Origin: Spirogloea muscicola
Lineage: Eukaryota; Streptophyta; Zygnematophyceae; Spirogloeales; Spirogloeaceae
Direction of reading: 5' to 3'
DNA length: 10,016 bases
Assembly (NCBI GenBank): GCA_009602725.1
Contig: WELB01000141.1
Span: 270,858 to 280,873, forward strand
The stretch's first letter is position 1, and each line of letters begins with the position of its first letter. This document shows, piece by piece, positions 1 through 10,016 of the stretch. Position numbers and translations under genes: made by a program. The notes beneath the pieces were generated by a model. The model searched no databases and was not told the origin of the DNA. It was given only the letters and a program-made list of their open reading frames with translations.

Positions 1-2344
<2,344 letters not shown>

Positions 2345-3338
2345 TGCACTCACTGGGGCTGCTTCGGCTCTCGGCCGCTTGCTCAGGCCTAGTCGCCGTT
2401 GCCTTGCTTCAGCAGCAAGGTAAGCATGGTGGAAACATTGGACCCTTGGCAAGAGCTGACCTAGCTGCGACACAATCACACGAGCATGAAAGTCTATCCT
2501 TGGCATTCTGGATCGAAGTTGTAGAGTTGAGTTTGAATTTCATTCGTTGGCTGCCTAGGTGGAGCACTGAGCCTTGTTTTGAGGCACTAACTGCCACAGA
2601 TCCAAGACTTAAATTTGTGCCTCTCACTTCGTTGCACAGGTCTCCTATGCTGCTGTCTCAACCTGGGTGGACCTCACAGTTGCGCTGTGCAACTAAGGTT
2701 AGAAGAAACGGCAGAGCTCCCCTGTGTGACCACAGAGTGCGGGTATTCCGCAGCTCTATCTCACCTGGCTGTAGAGACCAAGGCCAAATAGCTGCATCCA
2801 TGAGGAGGGTTTACTGCTCTGCAGGATACCTCCTTAAATTGGCCAGATGTCTCAGTTCATATCAGCTTGGGGTGAGGCTCGCCAATCTTTATTCGATTCG
2901 AGTATGGCAGGCATGGCCTGGTCCCTATTTGCTGGAGCAGGTCGGCCAAAGCAATTGCTGCAGACTGTGAGAGCTTGCTTGTATGTCAATATCAAGACAG
3001 TGTCGAAGTCGGATCCTGCACCTTCAGTATAACGTCAGGTTGGCGATTTTTGTCGGCATCCCAATGAATCTTTCCCAGGAGTGCAGTGAGCTGCGGTTGC
3101 ATGTAACTGTCGTTCTGATCTACTACAAGGATCTCAGAAGCCCATCCGAGGGCCACAAGCTGAGCAAACCTGTGCTGTACCATATTGACCTGCTGACTTG
3201 CGCCAACCTACACTGAAGTGCACCGACTTGCACTGACAACGCTCTTGCATTCTGAGCAAGTAGCATAAGCTCAATGAGGAGGAGGGAGGAGTGGAAGAAG
3301 GCGCAGATTCTTTGCAAAAGGAGGGAGGGAAAATCAGT
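2345..3338. other. Convergent 3' intergenic region, no recognised gene
   Basis: This region lies between the stop of the RCC1-repeat gene on the plus strand and the stop of GDP-fucose synthase on the minus strand, so it should hold both 3' untranslated regions. A plus-strand open frame of 209 codons crosses it (2341-2970), but its product matches no family I know and shows no domain-like pattern. I treat it as chance. A good-looking donor, AAG|GTAAGC at about 2417-2425, could mark an alternative exon of the RCC1 gene. A TGTAA motif is present for the plus strand; I found none in the minus orientation for GDP-fucose synthase. Confidence 0.6.
3102..3106 (+). terminator. TGTAA polyadenylation motif, candidate for the RCC1-repeat gene
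   Basis: TGTAA is the usual poly(A) signal of chlorophyte algae, placed a short distance before the cleavage site. This is the only plus-strand copy I found between the RCC1 stop and the neighbouring gene. It implies a 3' untranslated region of about 760 bases, which is long but within the range seen in these algae. A five-base motif can occur by chance, so the call is moderate. Confidence 0.45.
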
Positions 3339-5142
3339 TTAGACATCGTAGTTCTCTGTGTACCACTTGTATGTCTCAGTGAGGCCATCGCGTAGTGCAA
3401 CCTTCGCCTCCCAGCCCAATGCAGCAAGCTTGGACGAGTCCATGAGCTTGCGCGGCGTGCCGTCGGGCTTGGTAGGGTCCCACACAAGCTCGCCCTGGAA
3501 GCCTACCACTTCTTTGACAAGCTCAGCCAGCTCCTTGATGGTTACCTCCTTGCCTGACCCCACGTTCAAGTGGCCTATGTCGCTGTAGTGCTCCATAATA
3601 TATATGCACGCATCTGCATTGAAGGGCACTTCAAGTACAGTAAGCTATCAGAGCAATTGACTGTGTACATGAAAGAAAGTGTTTCTAGTTTGACAGACAA
3701 GGACTCTCGTCTCAGCTTGAATGGCTACTTGGTAATTGAAGAGGACTTGTGTATCCAGCATCTATGCTACTTCAGTTCACTCTAACACAATAGCACCACG
3801 ATAGGTTTTGCTGACCACCAATGTGTGCATAGATCGCCATGATGCACTATAAATTTCATTAGAACCATAGCAATGCCAAGGGCAGGCAGCGAACCGGCGA
3901 GGTCGTCAACATGCAGGAATTCGCGGAGGGGCGAGCCCGTGCCCCAGCACACGACCTCCTTAGCGCCAGCCTTCTTGGCCTCGTGGAAGCGCCGCACAAG
4001 CGCCGGCAGCACGTGGGAATTCTCGGGATGGAAATTGTCGTGTGGTCCGTAGAGGTTGGTCGGCATGCCTGACACTGCGTCGAAGCCGTACTGCAGCCGG
4101 TAGGCCTGGCACATCTTAATGCCTGCACATTTATTCAAAATACTCACTGTCTTATAGACTAACACACTACAAACTTTGTCAATCACAGGTGTGATTGCAC
4201 GCTTGCTCACTGCAACGCCTACTAATCAGTGTAAGCCATGTGTACAATAACAGGAACAAGCTTGAAGTACGTGAACAAGAACAAGTGGTTGTATCAAGCG
4301 GAGAAGTGCGTCGGCCCACCAGCAATCTTGGCGACCGCGTACCACTCATTGGTCGGCTCCAGCGGGCCGCTGAGGAGCGAGTCCTCGGGGATGGGCTGCG
4401 GCGCAAACTTGGGGTAGATGCACGACGAGCCGAGGAAGAGGAGCTTCTTCACACCGCTGCGGTACGCCGCGTCGATGACGTTCGTCTGTGCTCGCAGAAG
4501 AGTACTGTGGTTTAGCGGGCCAATTGCAGCTACAGCGGCGGCAGCTAGTACTGCAAAAGTTGCCAGTCTGTTAAGCTAACTCAAGATTAACGAATTTCAA
4601 TCTTGCAGGAGGGTAGTCACGGGCTCCACGCAAGCACGGCACGGCCAACACTGAAGGGCGATGGGTGCAACGAGCAGGATGGGCCAGGCACAGGAAAAGC
4701 GAGCAGCGAGGCGGCGGGGACTTGAACCTGGATCTGCAGATTGACGGCGATGAAGTCGGCGGGGTAGGTGCTGTTGGCGTGGATGCCGCCCACCTTGGCC
4801 GCCGCCAGGATGACGTACACCGGCCGCTGCTCCTCAAAGAAGCGCTCCACATCCGCCTGCCGCGTCAGGTCCAGCTCTGCAGCGCCGCCAGGGCCGTCAG
4901 CTGAGGCGGCCTCTGCGGCGCGCTTGACAGACGACGCCATTGCCAGAGGCCACGACGTGCGGTGAAGGCCTAGCGGCGGCGACGGCGAAGGTGGCGGGAG
5001 GCGGCAGTTGCAGCGTCGACGAGGCACCTTTGTGCGTGCGCGTCACGATGTCGGTGTGCCCATTGGCCTGGAGGCGGCGCGCGATGGCGGCGCCGACGAG
5101 GCCGCGGTGGCCGGCGACGTAGATTCGCGCGCCTCTGTCCAT
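3339..5142 (-). CDS. GER1: GDP-L-fucose synthase (GDP-4-keto-6-deoxymannose 3,5-epimerase-4-reductase), complete
   Basis: This short-chain dehydrogenase-type enzyme makes GDP-L-fucose from GDP-4-keto-6-deoxy-D-mannose with NADPH, normally in the cytosol, the last step of the de novo pathway feeding fucosyltransferases. Exons, in transcript order, are 5142-5028, 4876-4728, 4485-4320, 4122-3895 and 3613-3339. Introns are 151, 242, 197 and 281 bp, all GT-AG. The spliced frame has 933 bases, giving 310 residues against 312 in Arabidopsis GER1. Visible landmarks are the nucleotide-binding GHRGLVG at residues 11-17, [12 protein letters not shown], the LGSSCIYP segment with Ser108-Ser109-Cys110, the catalytic pair Tyr137 and Lys141 in [19 protein letters not shown], His180 (equivalent to catalytic His179 of the E. 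coli enzyme), [17 protein letters not shown], and a C-terminus with [21 protein letters not shown]. The chosen Met gives [14 protein letters not shown], matching the start of plant homologues, but the frame stays open for 141 codons upstream. The gene is transcribed away from RFC4 and towards the RCC1 gene. The symbol follows the Arabidopsis homologue. Confidence 0.97.
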
Positions 5143-5282
5143 GGGGACTCCTTGCGCAGCCGCCGCCGCCAGGCGCGCCGTGTTTCTGCGAGCGCGCCCG
5201 GCGAGGCGGTGGCCGTCAGCCCCGGCGCAGCTCGCCAGGCAGTCCCCGCCGGCGGGGGCCTGGCCTTGGTCGTCAGGCGGCC

Positions 5283-5283
5283 N
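5283..5283. other. Undetermined base (N)
   Basis: The only ambiguous base in the window, inside CCNGCC, 43 bp before the CGG tract. It marks a spot that was hard to read or join. Repeat length and reading frame across 5283-5365 should not be trusted. Confidence 0.95.
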
Positions 5284-5325
5284 GCCGCGCCAGTGCTGTC
5301 GGACGCTAAGGCTCACGGACCGGCT

Positions 5326-5365
<40 letters not shown>
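5326..5365. repeat. (CGG)n trinucleotide tract, about 13 units
   Basis: About 40 bases of unbroken GCG/CGG repeat. On the minus strand it reads as CCG and lies about 185 bp upstream of the GDP-fucose synthase start codon, probably in its leader or core promoter. In the frame that continues into the enzyme it would encode a run of about 14 arginines. Such tracts form stable hairpins and vary in length, and reads often collapse over them. Confidence 0.9.
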
Positions 5366-5366
<1 letters not shown>

Positions 5367-5400
5367 GGGAGGCACGCCGCGGGGTGTGGCGGGGCTCGCG

Positions 5401-5408
5401 GCGCGAAA
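5401..5408 (-). promoter_or_regulatory. E2F-consensus site TTTCGCGC in the shared promoter
   Basis: The plus strand reads GCGCGAAA, which is TTTCGCGC on the minus strand, a full match to the plant and animal E2F consensus TTTSGCGC. One more A extends it to TTTTCGCGC. It lies 259 bp upstream of the GDP-fucose synthase start and about 690 bp from that of RFC4. Genes for replication proteins are standard E2F targets in plants, which makes the match plausible, but a GC-rich region raises the chance of such words. Confidence 0.45.
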
Positions 5409-5475
5409 AGCGGGAGGAGCCTGGGCGGGTAAGGAGGGAGGTCATAGCTGGCCGGCTCGAGATTGGGGAGGCGCC

Positions 5476-5488
5476 AGTAACAGTTACT
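5476..5488. promoter_or_regulatory. Short dyad AGTAACAGTTACT with two opposed MYB-type cores
   Basis: A perfect inverted repeat with six-base arms (AGTAAC and GTTACT) around a central A. It contains TAACAG on the plus strand and TAACTG on the minus strand, both fitting the MYB core YAACNG. It lies in the divergent promoter region just before the purine run. The symmetry is certain; the regulatory role is inference. Confidence 0.35.
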
Positions 5489-5498
5489 CTGGTTAAGC

Positions 5499-5528
5499 GG
5501 GGAGGGAGAGAGAGGAGAGAGGGGGGGG
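5499..5528. repeat. Polypurine run in the divergent promoter
   Basis: Thirty consecutive purines, GA-rich and ending in nine or more G. GAGA-type tracts are frequent in plant and algal core promoters, where they keep nucleosomes away and may form triplex DNA. No function can be proved from the sequence. Confidence 0.6.
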
Positions 5529-5742
5529 CGACGGGAGGGATCGAGGACGGCAACAGCTTTAGCAAGCCTGACGCCGTTGCGTCTCCGTTGAAGAATCCTC
5601 TGCAGGCCCCGCTTCACGGAGCGGCTTTCGGAGGGCAATCGTGGCGTTCGCGAACGGCGCCCAGCCCAGTAACGACGGTCGCGTCGGCTGGGTGCCGGCC
5701 GGCGCTGCCCGCAGAGGAGGCGTAGGAGTCTCGCTCCCACCC

Positions 5743-5753
5743 TTTGGCGGGAA
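5743..5753 (+). promoter_or_regulatory. E2F-consensus site TTTGGCGGGAA upstream of RFC4
   Basis: TTTGGCGGGAA matches the plant E2F consensus WTTSSCSS over its first eight bases and nearly all of the classic extended site TTTGGCGGGAAA. It reads in the direction of RFC4, about 340 bp upstream of its start codon and just before the CCG tract. Replication-factor genes, RFC subunits included, are well-established E2F/DP targets in plants. Together with the site at 5401 this suggests cell-cycle control. Confidence 0.55.
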
Positions 5754-5768
5754 GTGGCGCCTCCAAAC

Positions 5769-5794
5769 CCGCCGCCGCCGCCGCCGCCGCCGCC
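5769..5794. repeat. (CCG)n trinucleotide tract, about 9 units
   Basis: Twenty-six bases of unbroken CCG, followed after ACCCCC by a shorter GCC stretch at 5801-5810. It lies about 300 bp upstream of the RFC4 start codon. It is the mirror image of the CGG tract at 5326, so each divergent gene has CCG repeats in its own sense direction. Confidence 0.9.
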
Positions 5795-6094
5795 ACCCCC
5801 GCCGCCGCCGCTGCCGTCACCGCAGCCGCCGTCGATTTCGCTCTGCCAGCTGCAGGAGAATGCGGCGCCGCTTGCCCTCACCGCCGCTGCCCGCCTGCCG
5901 TGAGGAGAATCTGTCAGTCAACGAAAAAGCGGAGATCCTTGCGAGTGGGAAATGAGGCGTCCATGCAGCCTTGGCCTCGTCGCGGGTCCATGCTCGCCGC
6001 GCAGGCAGATGCCGTCGAGGGCGGCGTGATCGTGTGAACCAAGCCGGCCGTCAGCCCTCGCCGTCTGCCTGCGCGCCGTCGACGCGCGGCGGCC

Positions 6095-8885
6095 ATGGCG
6101 CCCGTGGCTGCCGCTGGCGGCATGCAGCCGTGGGTCGAGAAATAGTGAGCTTGCTGCCTTAATGGCGGCCTAGACTTCAGCTGCTGATATCAGATTATCA
6201 GCATTGTAGCGCCGACGGTGGTCATGCCTGCGGCGATGCCCAATGTATCGTTCGCTCGCACTGCCTGGTGAACAGCCGGCCGAAGCAGGTCTCGGAGGTC
6301 GCGTACCAGGAGGAGGTAGTACGTACGCTCGAGAACGCCCTCAAAACCGGCAACGTGAGACGCCGACGCTCAATTCTTGCCAAAAGGCTGTGCTGGCAGT
6401 ATGGCTGTGGCTTGAGCTCTTACATGAACTTTTAGCTTGATATGGTATCCAGCTATCAACATATCGGCTCTTCCTGCTGTAGACAGAGGGAGCCCTGGCT
6501 CGAAACCCCCCTTTCCCTAGATCTACCTTATGTGACAATATGTTATGTTATCACGTCTGGCCTGTTATAGACACAGAAGCTGTGTCAAACAAGGGTATTG
6601 ATTAGATTGTGTCCAGCTGACCGAAGCGCAACTAACCGGGCTGGCCCTGCAGCTGCCGCACCTGCTCTTCTACGGGCCTCCTGGAACGGGAAAGACGTCC
6701 ACGGCTCTGGCAATAGCTAGGCAACTATTCGGGTGCGTCCATGCATTCCTCTGGACTTTAGACAAGCTGAGAAACTTCGAGGGTGCTCAGCAGAGACGAG
6801 GTTTATGGTCCTGATCCCAACCAAATTGCAATGCAGGCCGGTCCTGTATAAGACTAGAGTGCTGGAGCTGAATGCTAGTGATGACCGAGGCATCAACGTG
6901 GTTCGAACGAAAATCAAGGACTTCGCAGGAATAGCTGTTGGCCAGGGCGTCAGGTACTTCAGAACAGCTTCCCTATCAATCCAGAGTAGCTCCTCAATGG
7001 CTTGGCATGACATATTTAACAACAGCAAGGAATGCAGGTCCTGACTAGAGCTGGTAGGCCATTGTTGGTTCATGATCTTCAAGCTGTGGCTGGCTGCAAA
7101 CTGCATCTGATTGCTCTCTTTGTTGGTGTTTCAGCGGCTACCCTTGTCCTCCTTTCAAGATAATAATTCTTGACGAGGCAGACTCAATGACGGAAGATGC
7201 ACAGGTGTGCAATCAATCTTGACCCCCTGAGCTCAGTGCCAGTTCATAAGAACATCAATGTAGCTGTCATTGTGTTCCTGGCACACGGGTGGTTGTGATC
7301 TGATAGCAAGACCACTGTAGCTGTCATAGGTCTTGTGAGACAGTACCTTTCTCATGGTGGCTAAGTAGGTACGTCATTAACCAGTATGGCAGTGGTACTA
7401 CCTCAGAATGCTTTGCGGAGGACGATGGAGACGCATTCAAAGATCACGCGCTTCTGCTTCATTTGCAACTATGTCAGCCGGTACGCATCTTTGCTTACAA
7501 GCCTCCCTGGAAAGCTCCTCCACCAGGCCGCACATCAGTTTCTCGCACGCTGACAAAAGCTGATCCCTCACACTGGAATTCCTATATGACGCAGGATCAT
7601 TGAGCCGCTAGCCTCAAGGTGCGCCAAGTACCGCTTCAAGCCACTGATTGAGGATGTGATGTCCAAGCGCATTACGTACATCTGCCAGGAGGAGGGATTG
7701 ATGCTCGATCAGAATGTATGCATGCTGTCCTCAAAACTCTTCTAGCAAGGGACAAAATCAAATGCTGCCACACAGCATGTGAGCATTGCCCACAGGCCAG
7801 CTCTAGGTGCTCTGCAGTGAGAATGATCAGGTTTGACGACAATTATGCTCTTATGCAAGTTCCAGGTTGAGGCCAATGTCGCCTTGTCTTGCATTTGACC
7901 TGCTTGTTTGTACCTCTGCGCAGACGCTCTCTACTCTTGGAAGAATCTCAGATGGAGATCTGCGTCGGGCCATCACGACCCTTCAGGTCAGATCTCGACT
8001 ACTTATACGAAGTGGCTGCCTGAATATTTACCGCTACGCTTTGTTAATTGGATTTGACAGTACTGGCATGGTGTGTGGGCAGAGCGCTGCCAGGCTATAC
8101 GGCTCCCACATTTCCAGTGACAACATCATGAGTGTATCAATCGTAAGAGCTCGGCCTGATCCTGTCATCAACTTCTCCTTACTGTGACAATGCAAGGATC
8201 AGGTGCTATATTGCACTTAGCAATTGTCTAGCGACTGTGTGGTATGCATTATTGCTTTTGCTCGTGGGAAGCCCAGTACTCATGCTATCAATTGTCGCCA
8301 CAGGTTGTACCAGAGAGTGTCATCAACGAGCTTTTTGACGTCTGCCGCGGCGCTGCGTTTGACATGGCGCAAGCAAGGGTCACAGACATCGTGGCAGATG
8401 GCTACCCGGTCGCTCAGATCATCTCACAGGTTGGTGGTCTCTGCAGCGCATGGCTGAGTCGAGCACCTGCTGGCCAAACTTCTACATTCTACTCCTCACA
8501 TGTTTTCAGCAAGTCCACAACTTTCAGAGATGACATTCGATGTTGTATCTGCAGCTGCACGCCAAGGTCGTCCTAGCCGAAGATGTGACGGATGAGCAGA
8601 AGGCGCAGATCTGCGAATGCATGGCAATAGCCGACAAGGTGTTGGTTCTTTTCTTCGAGTGTGTTTTATTTATGCCCTCGCTGCAATAGCTCGTTTGGTA
8701 CGTAACTTATTGTGTTCCAAAGGAGGCGTATATAGGAGCATCGTGGGCACAATGATCAGCCCAGCCGTTTGGCAATACTGCAGTGCTTAATTGACGGCGG
8801 CGACGAGTACCTGCAGCTGCTGAACGTCGCAAGCACCACCATGCGGGCACTTGGCGGCATGCCTCAGAAGAGCGCCTACAAGTGA
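6095..8885 (+). CDS. RFC4: Replication factor C subunit 4 (clamp-loader small subunit), complete
   Basis: An AAA+ ATPase of the five-subunit clamp loader, which opens the PCNA ring and loads it on primed DNA in the nucleus. Twelve exons: 6095-6144, 6276-6354, 6653-6732, 6837-6953, 7135-7204, 7407-7480, 7595-7715, 7924-7986, 8083-8142, 8304-8429, 8555-8638, 8784-8885. Introns are GT-AG, 96-298 bp. The spliced frame is 1,026 bases without interruption, giving 341 residues; the Arabidopsis protein has 339. Motifs in order are RFC box II PWVEKYRP (12-19), Walker A GPPGTGKT (51-58), [13 protein letters not shown] (77-89), Walker B LDEADS (121-126), sensor 1 ICNY (151-154), the SRC arginine finger (164-166), sensor 2 GDLRRAI (208-214), and the C-terminal collar with [25 protein letters not shown] and [10 protein letters not shown] single out RFC4 (human p37, yeast Rfc2) from the other small subunits. 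The start lies in a strong context, GCCATGG, and the frame has a stop 58 bases upstream (6035-6037) with no other in-frame ATG. Intron 2 has a good branch point, CTAAC at 6632. Two E2F-consensus sites lie upstream. Confidence 0.97.
6182..6203 (+). repeat. Small inverted repeat in RFC4 intron 1
   Basis: TGCTGATA at 6182-6189 pairs perfectly with TATCAGCA at 6196-6203 around a six-base loop. It sits in the middle of the 131-bp first intron, in the zone where a branch point could lie. An eight-base stem of this kind may be chance; it shows no snoRNA or miRNA features. Confidence 0.5.
7259..7327 (+). repeat. 12-bp direct repeat in RFC4 intron 5
   Basis: TGTAGCTGTCAT occurs at 7259-7270 and again at 7316-7327, 57 bp apart from start to start, both copies within one intron. 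It may be the trace of a local duplication. No function is apparent. Confidence 0.6.
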
Positions 8886-9141
8886 TCCTCCACAGACTGC
8901 TGGGCAGGCTGCAACCTTGCAGTTCCAGTGCTGACTGCACCATATGTATTGCTGTGTACTGGGGCCAGTGCGGCTTTTGCAACACCCACAGCGCATTTGA
9001 GCTCTGGGCATGAGACTTGTCATTGGTCAATGGTATGCATGGCGTGACGATGCTGCTCAAAGCTGACCACAGTGTGCCCTATGACACAGCTGGTGCATGC
9101 TGCAGTGGTGGGTTGAAGCCGTTCTTGTGTAGGTTTTGCAG

Positions 9142-9167
9142 CCATAAGCATCCGTGATGGCTTATGG
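9142..9167 (+). other. Strong hairpin in the RFC4 3' untranslated region
   Basis: CCATAAGC at 9142-9149 pairs perfectly with GCTTATGG at 9160-9167. The stem continues inward with ATC (9150-9152) against GAT (9156-9158) across one bulged G, closing a CGT loop. That makes eleven pairs in 26 bases. It lies about 260 bases after the RFC4 stop and 115 bases before the TGTAA motif, so it would be in the mature mRNA. It could influence stability or processing; this is inference. Confidence 0.6.
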
Positions 9168-9280
9168 TATGACTGGGACACAAGGAAGATGGGAATGTCA
9201 GAAGTTTCCCTCTCTCGGTCGTATTCCTGGAGAGCCGATAGAAGGTGGACATTGACTGGCTAGCTAGACGCTGTATAGTT

Positions 9281-9285
9281 TGTAA
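9281..9285 (+). terminator. TGTAA polyadenylation motif of RFC4
   Basis: TGTAA, the chlorophyte poly(A) signal, occurs here as TTTGTAAG. It is the only plus-strand copy I found between the RFC4 stop and the microsatellite. It implies a 3' untranslated region of about 400-420 bases, a normal length for these algae. Confidence 0.6.
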
Positions 9286-9795
9286 GTTACGGAGTGCCTT
9301 CCTGGTAAGCACTACCTCAACTAGTGGTTGCTGCCCTCGCTGAGCACCCCCTCGGTGAGCAGGCCAAGTGCCTGCGGGAGCAAAGCGACTGTCTGGCAGC
9401 ATGTGTTGTGAGCAGAGGGCAAAGCTGTGTGGACAGGCCCAGGTGGCCTACTCGAGTCTTAAGAGCAGCCACGAGCATGGCAGCTCTATTGGGAGTGCAG
9501 CAGTGGCAGCACAGGTGGAAGCAACACGATCAAGGGTCAGGGTGAATTGACTTCAATAAGGTGACATTGACGTCCCTGGAGGGTGCAACAGGAGGCCGAA
9601 GATGGCCAGTTGGTTCTGAAGGGTAGGGAGAAGCTCATGTGATCAATAGCCTGAAAGCGCAGCCAGAGGTTTCGAAGGTTCAGCGCCAGCTGAGGCTCGA
9701 CCAGCTTTCTGGTGCAAAGCCTGAGCCTGAGCTCCATGCAAACAGGCTGACACACGACGGAGAGGGTGGAGCTAGGAACCTGCCCCTGAGGGAGG

Positions 9796-10016
<221 letters not shown>

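Larger units (their letters stand above)
5143..6094. promoter_or_regulatory. Divergent promoter region between GDP-fucose synthase and RFC4
   Basis: These 952 bp separate two start codons that face away from each other, so the region must hold both promoters and both 5' leaders. It is very GC-rich, with no clear TATA box towards either gene. It contains a CGG tract, an uninterrupted purine run, a small MYB-type dyad, two E2F-consensus sites, a CCG tract and one undetermined base. Long open frames here are low-complexity products of the GC-rich composition, except for one in-frame extension of GDP-fucose synthase discussed in the findings. Transcription start sites cannot be placed from sequence alone. 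Confidence 0.75.

Noticed and set aside
5306-5881. Open frame of 191 codons on the minus strand with Gly and Pro runs
   Set aside because: The runs come from translating the CCG and CGG tracts, and the frame overlaps the promoter region of two recognised genes. Long frames are expected by chance in such GC-rich, repeat-bearing DNA.
6898-6908. GGTTCGAAC, similar to the B box of a tRNA gene
   Set aside because: It lies within RFC4 exon 4 and encodes conserved residues (NVVRTK). No A box or cloverleaf could be built around it.

Overview
This window is a piece of a eukaryotic nuclear genome, most likely from a green alga of the chlorophyte lineage. Three intron-rich protein genes with canonical GT-AG introns can be traced. 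Their proteins resemble the land-plant versions more than animal or fungal ones, exons are GC-rich and introns closer to balanced, and TGTAA, the chlorophyte polyadenylation motif, lies downstream of both plus-strand genes. The species cannot be named from the sequence alone.

Layout from left to right. Bases 1-121 are pure A and run straight into the middle of a coding exon, so they look artificial. From 122 to 2344 on the plus strand lies the 3' part of an RCC1-repeat (beta-propeller) gene in five visible exons. It carries two lesions, a one-base frame slip near 581-590 and an in-frame TAG at 830-832. A gene-free stretch, 2345-3338, holds the convergent 3' ends of this gene and its neighbour. 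On the minus strand, 5142 to 3339, is a complete five-exon GDP-L-fucose synthase of 310 residues. A 952-bp head-to-head intergenic region, 5143-6094, follows. It carries two mirror-oriented CGG/CCG tracts, two good E2F-consensus sites, a dyad of MYB-type cores and one undetermined base. On the plus strand, 6095 to 8885, is a complete twelve-exon gene for replication factor C subunit 4 of 341 residues. Its 3' flank has a TGTAA motif and a strong hairpin. The window ends in an (AG)44 microsatellite followed by 124 T.

The three genes do not form a pathway. One makes GDP-fucose for glycan and cell-wall synthesis, one is part of the clamp loader for DNA replication, and one is a propeller protein of unknown partner. 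What links them is position: GDP-fucose synthase and RFC4 share one divergent promoter region, and the RCC1 gene and GDP-fucose synthase converge. I see no previously undescribed system. The points most worth checking are the E2F sites in the shared promoter, the repeat-phased exons and lesions of the RCC1 gene, the possible N-terminal extension of GDP-fucose synthase, and the artificial-looking ends.
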